NCBI RefSeq assembly: GCF_051960575.1
Contig: NZ_JBQCEE010000026.1
Location: forward strand, 1-7,842
Source of the DNA: JBQCEE01 sp051960575
GTDB taxonomy: Bacteria; Actinomycetota; Actinomycetes; Mycobacteriales; Jatrophihabitantaceae
DNA: 7,842 bases
Reading direction: 5' to 3'
Position numbers and translations under genes: made by a program
In this document: piece by piece, positions 1 through 6,300 of the stretch
How positions within the stretch are numbered: position 1 is the stretch's first letter
Layout of the letters: the number at the start of each line of letters is the position of its first letter
Notes under the pieces: model-generated
Told to the model about the DNA's origin: nothing
The model's input: only the letters and a program-made list of their open reading frames with translations
Databases searched by the model: none

Positions 1-906
1 CACGACCGTGTTCCCCACCGGGCCGCGCTGCTCGCCGTCGACGCGCAGCAGCGGCCGGCGTGCGGGCGGCTCGTCGGCGGCGAAGTGGAACGTGGTGAGC
101 GCGTTCATGCGCGGCACCGGGATGCCGGCCAGCGCCGCCGCCTCGACCCCGCCGGTGGCCACGACGACGACGCGCGCGGCGACCGATCCGGCCGGGGTGT
201 CGACGCCGTCGGCGCGCACGCGCTCGGCCGGGCAGGACAGGAACAGCGACCCCGGCGGCAAGTGCGACGCGAGCTGGTCGGGCACCGCCTGCACGCCCAC
301 CGCGGGCACCGACGGGCGTCCGCGGACGAAGACGCGGATGAGCAGCTCGCCGTACACCGACGACGTGCGCAGCTCGTCCTCGCCGAGCACCCCGGCGAGG
401 AAGGGACGCAGCACGGTGTCGGTCAGCCGACCGAGCCGGCGCCGGGCCAACCGGTCGGCCAACGGCTCGTCCGCCTGCGTCTTGACGCGCGCCACCGGCC
501 CGAAGGCCGCCGCCCCGGCCCACGCGGCGAACGCCGCCTTCTCGCGCAGCGACCCGACCGGTGAGCGCATCGACGACAGGGTCGCCGACGGCATGCGGCG
601 CGGGTCGCCGAGCACGGTGAGCCGGTCACCGAGCCGTACCCCGACGCCGGCGTCGAACGCTCGCAGGTCGAGGGCGTCGAGGTCGAGGTCGGCCTTCGCC
701 CGCGGGTAGGCCGGGTTGAACTGCTGGAAGCCGCGGTCGAGCCGGAAGCCGTCGACGAGGTCGGTGCGGACGCGGCCCCCGACGCCGTCGTCGGCCTCGA
801 GCACGACGACCTCGCGCCCGGCCGCGGCGATCGCGCGGGCGGTGGTCAGCCCCGCCAGCCCCGCCCCGACCACCACCACGTCGACCTGCGTCGGCAGTGC
901 CACCAT
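1..906 (-). CDS. FAD-dependent oxidoreductase (amine oxidase / phytoene desaturase-like), C-terminus cut off
   Basis: Partial: the frame is still open at the left edge, so only the first 302 residues are visible. The protein opens with a Rossmann dinucleotide-binding fold: hydrophobic strand VDVVVVGAGLAG with GxGxxG at residues 14-19, an acidic residue ending the second strand (Glu37, in VVVLEAD), and the GGR motif (43-45) typical of flavin-containing amine oxidoreductases and phytoene desaturases. A later stretch near residue 170 (LRPFLAGVLGEDELRTSS) and one near 200 (VRGRPSVPAVGVQAVPDQLA) fit the same superfamily. It should be a cytosolic FAD enzyme; the substrate cannot be read from this half. 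The ATG at 904-906 is chosen because an in-frame TAG lies 9 nt upstream (916-918 on the plus strand), so the frame cannot extend. No convincing Shine-Dalgarno is needed if the mRNA is leaderless (see 913-918). It is divergent from the small gene at 947. Confidence 0.88.
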   Translation of the reverse strand, partial: MVALPTQVDVVVVGAGLAGLTTARAIAAAGREVVVLEADDGVGGRVRTDLVDGFRLDRGFQQFNPAYPRAKADLDLDALDLRAFDAGVGVRLGDRLTVLGDPRRMPSATLSSMRSPVGSLREKAAFAAWAGAAAFGPVARVKTQADEPLADRLARRRLGRLTDTVLRPFLAGVLGEDELRTSSVYGELLIRVFVRGRPSVPAVGVQAVPDQLASHLPPGSLFLSCPAERVRADGVDTPAGSVAARVVVVATGGVEAAALAGIPVPRMNALTTFHFAADEPPARRPLLRVDGEQRGPVGNTVV

Positions 907-912
907 GACCCC

Positions 913-918
913 ACCCTA
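913..918 (-). promoter_or_regulatory. Probable leaderless -10 element of the oxidoreductase gene
   Basis: Read on the minus strand, the hexamer TAGGGT matches the actinobacterial -10 pattern TAnnnT and ends exactly 6 nt before the ATG at 906. That places the transcription start at or next to the start codon, as in actinobacterial leaderless transcripts. No good -35 is visible. The G-rich stretch between the hexamer and the ATG could instead act as a weak ribosome binding site, so leaderless initiation is inferred. Confidence 0.45.
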
Positions 919-922
919 GCGT

Positions 923-938
923 CCGTACCTGTGTTCTA
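923..938. promoter_or_regulatory. Candidate LexA/SOS-type operator between divergent genes
   Basis: The 16-mer CCGTACCTGTGTTCTA resembles the actinobacterial/Gram-positive LexA box TCGAACnnnnGTTCGA, matching 9 of its 12 defined positions, with a perfect right core GTTC and a left core GTAC against GAAC. It overlaps the extended -10 of the plus-strand gene at 947, which is where a repressor would act. Both the match and the overlap are visible in the sequence. LexA binding is inferred and could be a chance match. Confidence 0.35.
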
Positions 939-940
939 AT
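932..940 (+). promoter_or_regulatory. Extended -10 (TGTTCTAAT) of the small Trp-rich gene
   Basis: The sequence is TGn followed by TCTAAT, 5 of 6 positions of TATAAT, although the usually strong second A is C. It ends 6 nt before the GTG at 947, the spacing expected for a leaderless transcript. It shares bases with the candidate operator at 923-938. Confidence 0.35.
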
Positions 941-946
941 GAGGCC

Positions 947-1300
947 GTGGCGAGCATGGCGGTGCACCTGACCCGGCCGCCGCACAACGTCCGGCTCGAG
1001 GCGTGGGGACGCGCCGATGACGGTTGGTGGGGCTGCGTCACCTGGCGCCAGCGCGTCTTCGCCCGCGGTGTGCCCGACGAGCTCGCCATCGCCGCCTGGG
1101 TGCCGGCGGGCGCGATCACCCGTCCGGCGTGGTCGCAACCGGTCGAGCTGCCACGCGTCGAGCTGCCCGCGTCGCGGCGGTCGTGGCCGGCGCCGCCCGG
1201 CTGGCCCTACTGGTACGCGGGCCTGTGGCCCGACGGCCCGGTGCCGTTGCCGCCCGGGGTCGAGCTGCTGCAGGGTCCGGCCTGGCGGCCGCGCCGCTGA
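947..1300 (+). CDS. Small Trp/Pro-rich protein of unknown function
   Basis: I do not recognise a named family. The 117-residue product is very rich in tryptophan (11) and proline (19). The Trp residues include a GWWGCVTW patch near residue 30, and the C-terminal third is dense in Trp and Pro (PGWPYWYAGLWPDGPVP). It has no signal peptide, no membrane segment and a single cysteine. The length, the strong G/C third-position bias and the clean fit between two neighbouring genes support real coding. The GTG at 947 is preferred because it lies 6 nt after the -10-like TCTAAT. ATG 956 and GTG 962 are alternatives that would remove 3 or 5 residues; GAGG at 941-944 could serve ATG 956 as a ribosome binding site. 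A possible LexA-type operator covers its promoter, hinting at a damage response, but nothing in the protein itself shows that. It converges with the hydrolase gene ending at 1332 across 31 nt, where only a weak GC-rich inverted repeat is visible. Confidence 0.75.
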   Translation: MASMAVHLTRPPHNVRLEAWGRADDGWWGCVTWRQRVFARGVPDELAIAAWVPAGAITRPAWSQPVELPRVELPASRRSWPAPPGWPYWYAGLWPDGPVPLPPGVELLQGPAWRPRR

Positions 1301-1331
1301 TCGGCCGCGGCGTCGGTCGGCGTGCCGGTCG

Positions 1332-2138
1332 TCAGCGGGCCGGCGCGGCCGAGGCGAGCCGTGCGAACTCGTTCGGGTCGTGCGCGCTGAACACCGTGAC
1401 GTCGTCGGGCAGGGCGGCGAGGGTGCGGTGGCCGGCCCGCATCAGCCCGTGGTCGACGGCGACGAGGTACTCGAAGCCGGTGAAGAACAGGCCGCGCCTG
1501 GTCCGGCGCGGCTCACCGCTGACTGCGGACGCGCGGCCCAGCACCGACGGGTGGAAGTACGCGTCACCCGCGTGCAGCAGCCGCCCGGCGTCGGTCTGCA
1601 CGGCGACGGCGACGTGCCCGCGGGTGTGGCCGCCGACCGGCACGAGCGCGAGGTCGGCGTCGACGCCGTCGAGCGGGCGGGCCGCCGGCAACCCGCACCA
1701 CGGCTCGCCGTCGGGCGTGTAGGTGACGACCGTCGGGTCGTGCGCCCACTGCGGCGACCGGTAGCGCAGCCGTTCGCGTGCCGTGGGGTGCTGCGCGGCC
1801 TGCCACTCGGCAGCGGCGACGTGCACGCGGGCGTGCGGGAAGTCGGACAGCCCGCCGATGTGGTCGAGGTCGAAGTGCGTCGCGACGACGTCTCGCACGT
1901 CGGACGCCGAGAACCCGAGAGCCTCGACCTGGCGGATCGCCGTCTCCGCTTCGTCCAGCTCCGCGCCGAGCACGCGGCCGAAGGGGCCGAGGCGGCGTCC
2001 CGGCTCGCGGACGTCGGCGAGGCCGAAGCCGCTGTCGACGAGCACCAGCCGGTCGGCGGTCTCGACGAGCAGCACGTGGGCGACGATCCGGCCGCCCGGG
2101 GTGTGCATGGTGCCGCAGTTCAGGTGGTGCACGCGCAT
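1332..2138 (-). CDS. MBL-fold metallo-hydrolase, N-acyl-homoserine lactonase-like
   Basis: The 268-residue protein carries the metallo-beta-lactamase fold signatures in order: LVLVDSGFG (31-39), metal motif THFDLDHIGG (87-96; His88, Asp90, Asp92, His93), GGHTRGH (169-175, His171/His175), GDAYF (191-195, Asp192) and SAHDPNEF near the end (His253). The order, the length and the opening HHLNCGTMHTPGG resemble AHL-lactonase-like hydrolases, enzymes that open lactone rings using two metal ions. Lactone cleavage is inferred; other esters or thioesters are possible. The usual HxHxDH reads HxDxDH here, so one histidine metal ligand is Asp. I believe this variant occurs in related proteins, so it need not mean loss of activity. 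The frame stays open upstream to 2453, but that part is antisense to the glycosyltransferase. ATG 2138 is chosen because the fold begins there and TACCGT lies 6 nt before it. There is no signal peptide, so it is probably cytosolic. Confidence 0.87.
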   Translation of the reverse strand: MRVHHLNCGTMHTPGGRIVAHVLLVETADRLVLVDSGFGLADVREPGRRLGPFGRVLGAELDEAETAIRQVEALGFSASDVRDVVATHFDLDHIGGLSDFPHARVHVAAAEWQAAQHPTARERLRYRSPQWAHDPTVVTYTPDGEPWCGLPAARPLDGVDADLALVPVGGHTRGHVAVAVQTDAGRLLHAGDAYFHPSVLGRASAVSGEPRRTRRGLFFTGFEYLVAVDHGLMRAGHRTLAALPDDVTVFSAHDPNEFARLASAAPAR

Positions 2139-2144
2139 CGCGCC

Positions 2145-2150
2145 ACGGTA
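2145..2150 (-). promoter_or_regulatory. Probable leaderless -10 element of the MBL hydrolase gene
   Basis: On the minus strand, TACCGT (TAnnnT) ends 6 nt before ATG 2138, and no Shine-Dalgarno lies between them. The spacing equals that at 913-918, which strengthens both calls. No recognisable -35 is present. Confidence 0.45.
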
Positions 2151-2175
2151 AGGGGATTGGCGCGACCGCGCCTGC

Positions 2176-2182
2176 GGGAAGG
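2176..2182 (+). promoter_or_regulatory. Ribosome binding site deciding the GTG start of the glycosyltransferase
   Basis: GGGAAGG is followed by an 8-nt spacer and then GTG at 2191. The next possible start (ATG 2245, residue 19) would cut into the first beta strand of the GT-A fold, so the GTG is preferred. Confidence 0.6.
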
Positions 2183-2190
2183 CGTCGGGT

Positions 2191-3063
2191 GTGTCCAGCC
2201 CCTCGTCGCCGATCGCTCCGGCCGACTCGCGCGTCAGCGTCGTCATGATCACCCGCGACCGCCGCGAATCGGCCGCGAACGCCGTCGGGCACCTGCTGCG
2301 CCTGCCCGAGCGGCCGCCGATCGTGGTCGTCGACAACGCCTCGACCGACGGCACGGCCGAGCACCTCGCGAAGTTCGACGGCGTGAGCGTCGTGGTCGCG
2401 GGCCGCAACCTGGGCTCGGCCGGCCGCACCATCGGCGTCGAGCGGGCCACCACGCCCTACGTCGCATTCGCCGACGACGACAGCTGGTGGGCGCCCGGAG
2501 CGCTCGCCCGCGCCACCGAGATCCTGGACGCGCACCCGCGGCTCGCGGTGCTCGTCGCGCGCACCCTGGTCGGGCCCGCCGAGCGCGCCGACCCGATCGA
2601 CGCCGAGCTCGCGTCCGCCCCGTTCGGCACCGACCCGGACCTCCCCGGCCCGACCGCCGTCGGCTTCCTGGCGTGCGCCGTCGTGGTGCGCCGCTCGGCG
2701 TTCCTCGCCGCCGGCGGGTTCCACCAGCGCTACGGCGTCGGGGGAGAGGAGACGCTGCTCGCCCTCGACCTGGTGCGGCAGGGCTGGGGCATCGCCTACG
2801 TGCCCGAGGTCGTCGCGCACCACCACCCGACGCCCGGCCCCGAGCGAGCGGGCCGGCGCGTGCGGCAGTTGCGCAACGATCTGTGGACGGTGTGGCTGCG
2901 CCGCCGCTGGCCCGCCGTCGTGCGCACCACCGCGGACGTCGTGCTGCGCGCCCCGCGCGACGCGATCGCCCGCGACGCCCTGCGCGAGGCCGTCGCCGGA
3001 CTGCCCTGGGTGCTGCGCCAGCGCGAGCCGCTGCCCCGCCCACTCGACGCGCTGCTCGGCTGA
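2191..3063 (+). CDS. Family 2 glycosyltransferase (GT-A fold)
   Basis: This inverting glycosyltransferase of family GT2 would transfer a sugar from a nucleotide-sugar donor; donor and acceptor cannot be deduced. In the 290-residue product, the first Rossmann-like strand SVVMITRDR (16-24) is followed by IVVVDNASTDGT (44-55), the classic GT2 nucleotide-binding motif. FADDDSWW (93-100) follows, with DDD at 95-97 as the metal/diphosphate-binding DxD, and then GGFHQRYGVGGEETLLALDL (175-194), where Glu186/Glu187 occupy the place of the ED catalytic base. An Arg/Trp-rich amphipathic segment (RQLRNDLWTVWLRRRW, 225-240) follows, as in many actinobacterial GT2 proteins, and could touch the membrane. 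There is no membrane-spanning helix or signal peptide. It is divergent from the MBL hydrolase (52 nt between starts) and no other sugar gene is visible nearby, so its pathway is unknown. A perfect 9-bp hairpin begins 6 nt after the stop. Confidence 0.9.
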   Translation: MSSPSSPIAPADSRVSVVMITRDRRESAANAVGHLLRLPERPPIVVVDNASTDGTAEHLAKFDGVSVVVAGRNLGSAGRTIGVERATTPYVAFADDDSWWAPGALARATEILDAHPRLAVLVARTLVGPAERADPIDAELASAPFGTDPDLPGPTAVGFLACAVVVRRSAFLAAGGFHQRYGVGGEETLLALDLVRQGWGIAYVPEVVAHHHPTPGPERAGRRVRQLRNDLWTVWLRRRWPAVVRTTADVVLRAPRDAIARDALREAVAGLPWVLRQREPLPRPLDALLG

Positions 3064-3069
3064 CCGTCT

Positions 3070-3100
3070 CGCGGTGTCTCGGGACAGGGGTGACACCGCG
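3070..3100 (+). terminator. Hairpin after the glycosyltransferase, likely terminator
   Basis: This is a perfect 9-bp inverted repeat, CGCGGTGTC and GACACCGCG, with a 13-nt loop, starting 6 nt after the TGA at 3061-3063. There is no T-tract, which is common for terminators in high-GC actinobacteria. It could act on transcripts from either side, since csoR converges on it. Confidence 0.5.
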
Positions 3101-3106
3101 CCTCCG

Positions 3107-3162
3107 CCCGGATCTTCATGGCCACGATCGCCTGGGCCTCGGTGCGGGCATCAAGATCCGGG
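3107..3162. repeat. Long imperfect inverted repeat between convergent genes (terminator or REP-like element)
   Basis: The left arm CCCGGATCTTCATG and right arm CATCAAGATCCGGG pair over 14 positions with one mismatch, around a 28-nt interior. It lies 4 nt beyond the csoR stop on the minus strand and 7 nt from the neighbouring hairpin. It may terminate csoR transcripts. The AT-richer GATCTT core also looks like a dispersed palindromic element, but copy number elsewhere in the genome cannot be seen from one window. Confidence 0.5.
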
Positions 3163-3166
3163 GGGG

Positions 3167-3448
3167 TTACGAGCGGACGAGGCGGGCGATGGCGTCCGCC
3201 GCCTCCTTGACCTTCGCGTCCGCCTCGGGGCCGCCCTGCTGCGCGGCCTCGACGACACAGCCCGCGAGGTGCTCCTCGAGCAGATTGAGCGCCACCGACT
3301 GCAGGGCCTTCGTCGCCGCGCTCACCTGGGTGAGGATGTCGATGCAGTACTGGTCGTCCTCGACCATGCGGGCGATGCCGCGCACCTGGCCCTCGATGCG
3401 CCGCAGCCGCTTGAGGTGCGCGTCACGGTTGGCCGAGTACCCGTGCAT
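3167..3448 (-). CDS. csoR: Copper-sensing transcriptional repressor CsoR
   Basis: This 93-residue all-helical DNA-binding repressor is of the CsoR/RcnR (DUF156) family. Without Cu(I) it binds its operator; Cu(I) binding releases it. The Cu(I) ligand set is complete: Cys35 (in DDQYCIDIL), His60 and Cys64 (in EEHLAGC), equivalent to Cys36/His61/Cys65 of Mycobacterium tuberculosis CsoR. The second-shell Tyr34 and Glu82 are also in place. The N-terminal helix RDAHLKRLRRIEGQVRGIARM (8-28) is the family's Arg/Lys-rich DNA-contacting helix. ATG 3448 is chosen because GGAGG lies 6 nt upstream and the family begins there; the frame stays open further upstream but runs across the operator and copZ. It is divergent from copZ-copA with the operator at 3475-3491 between them, so it probably represses itself and the pump. 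Two hairpins follow its stop. Confidence 0.95.
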   Translation of the reverse strand: MHGYSANRDAHLKRLRRIEGQVRGIARMVEDDQYCIDILTQVSAATKALQSVALNLLEEHLAGCVVEAAQQGGPEADAKVKEAADAIARLVRS

Positions 3449-3474
3449 CGGTCGCCTCCACAGTCGAACCAGGA

Positions 3475-3491
3475 ATACCCTCGGGGGGTAT
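3475..3491. promoter_or_regulatory. CsoR operator palindrome
   Basis: The 17-mer ATACCCTCGGGGGGTAT has perfect 6-bp arms (ATACCC and GGGTAT). Extending inward gives one further C-G pair and one T/G mismatch around a central G. The form, TAT(A)CCC with a G-run and GGGTAT(A), is the one known for CsoR-family operators. It sits 27 nt from the csoR start and 32 nt from the copZ start and overlaps the copZ -10, so one bound repressor could block both promoters. The match is seen directly; binding is inferred from family knowledge. Confidence 0.85.
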
Positions 3492-3494
3492 GCT
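3489..3494 (+). promoter_or_regulatory. -10 element of the copZ-copA promoter
   Basis: TATGCT (TAnnnT) is built partly from the right arm of the CsoR palindrome. A start about 7 nt downstream would leave a leader of roughly 23 nt, which holds the ribosome binding site GAGGAG (3513-3518), 5 nt before ATG 3524. The -35 is weak: nothing close to TTGACA lies 16-19 nt upstream. Confidence 0.55.
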
Positions 3495-3523
3495 GGCAGC
3501 GTAGCAGCGAGCGAGGAGCGGAC

Positions 3524-3716
3524 ATGAGCGAGAAGACCTACACCGTCACCGGCATGACCTGCCAGCACTGCGTCGACGCGGTCACCAGCGAGGTGAGCGG
3601 GGTCGCCGGCGTCGACGCCGTGGCCGTCGACCTCGGCACCGGCAACGTCACCGTGCAGGGCGAGGGCTTCAGCGACGACGAGATCGCCGCCGCGATCGAC
3701 GAGGCCGGGTACGCCC

Positions 3717-3724
<8 letters not shown>
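3524..3724 (+). CDS. copZ: Copper chaperone CopZ (heavy-metal-associated domain protein)
   Basis: This is a 66-residue single HMA domain, the normal length for the family, with the beta-alpha-beta-beta-alpha-beta ferredoxin-like pattern. The Cu(I)-binding motif GMTCQHC places its two thiolates at Cys13 and Cys16. The end, IAAAIDEAGYALA, is the usual last helix and strand with the conserved Gly-Tyr. It should carry Cu(I) in the cytosol, passing it to CopA and probably exchanging it with CsoR. ATG 3524 has the ribosome binding site GAGGAG 5 nt upstream. The stop overlaps the first codons of copA by 8 nt, so the two form one operon. It should be induced by copper through the CsoR operator. Confidence 0.94.
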
Positions 3725-5938
<2,214 letters not shown>

Positions 5939-5963
<25 letters not shown>

Positions 5964-6190
5964 ATCTCGTCGGCCACCAGCCCGTGCGCCTCGCGGTGCA
6001 CGGTGTTCGCCGCCTCGGCGTCCGGCGCGTCGACGAGGCAGAAGATCTTGCCCTGCTGCTCGTCGACCCAGTAGCGCAGGTAGTGCACGCCGTGCGCGTC
6101 CTGGTGGGCCAGGTCGGCGGCGTGGGCCTGCGCGACGTCGTCCAGCGAGACCTTGTCGGTCATGTGGTGCACGTCCATGAACAGCGGCAT
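5939..6190 (-). CDS. DUF4242 protein, SCO4226-like (nickel-binding, ferredoxin-like fold)
   Basis: This 83-residue protein is close in length and pattern to Streptomyces coelicolor SCO4226, a dimeric ferredoxin-like protein shown to bind nickel. Visible family features are the start MPLFMDVHHM with paired histidines (8-9), the helix VSLDDVAQAHAADLAHQ (14-30), GVHYLRYWVDEQQGKIFCLV (34-53) with a single Cys51, DAPDAEAANTVHREAHG (54-70) and the end VADEIYAVAEGD. Whether this one binds nickel or another metal is not known; the histidines and Cys51 are possible ligands. ATG 6190 has a strong ribosome binding site, GGGGAGG, 6 nt upstream. It lies 110 nt downstream of the LuxR-type regulator on the same strand and could be cotranscribed with it or controlled by it. 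Its stop is inside the last codons of copA (25-nt tail-to-tail overlap), so the two genes must share 3' sequence. Confidence 0.87.
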
Positions 6191-6211
6191 GGCCGCCTCC
6201 CCTCGGTCCGT

Positions 6212-6230
6212 CGCGCCGCCCGCCGGCGCG
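6212..6230 (-). terminator. GC-rich hairpin between the LuxR-type gene and the DUF4242 gene
   Basis: A perfect 6-bp stem, CGCGCC and GGCGCG, encloses a 7-nt loop, 22 nt before the DUF4242 start on the transcribed strand. It could be a weak terminator or attenuator between the two genes, or just part of the leader. There is no T-tract, and short GC stems are frequent at this base composition. Confidence 0.3.
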
Positions 6231-6262
6231 CTGGGAGCAGTCCACCGCCCGCGACCCCACCC

Positions 6263-6282
6263 GGGCATCGGGAGGATTGCCC
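6263..6282. promoter_or_regulatory. Short inverted repeat, possible regulator site upstream of the DUF4242 gene
   Basis: GGGCATCGGGAGGATTGCCC has 5-bp arms (GGGCA and TGCCC) around a 10-nt centre, only 18 nt beyond the LuxR-type gene's stop and about 72 nt upstream of the DUF4242 start. The A/T bases stand out from the surrounding GC-rich sequence. An operator or activator site is one reading; there is no direct evidence of binding. Confidence 0.3.
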
Positions 6283-6300
6283 ATGTTGGACGCAGGCGGC

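Noticed and set aside
1301..1331. GC-rich inverted repeat around the end of the Trp-rich gene as a terminator
   Set aside because: The best pairing is a 6-bp CCGCG-type stem with a long loop, no better than expected by chance at this base composition.
2139..2453. N-terminal extension of the MBL hydrolase to an upstream start
   Set aside because: The extension is antisense to the glycosyltransferase start, has no family resemblance, and ATG 2138 sits exactly at the beginning of the fold.
1017..3527. An 836-codon open frame on the plus strand
   Set aside because: It crosses the Trp-rich gene, the antisense of the MBL hydrolase, the glycosyltransferase and csoR in wrong frames; no recognisable domain.
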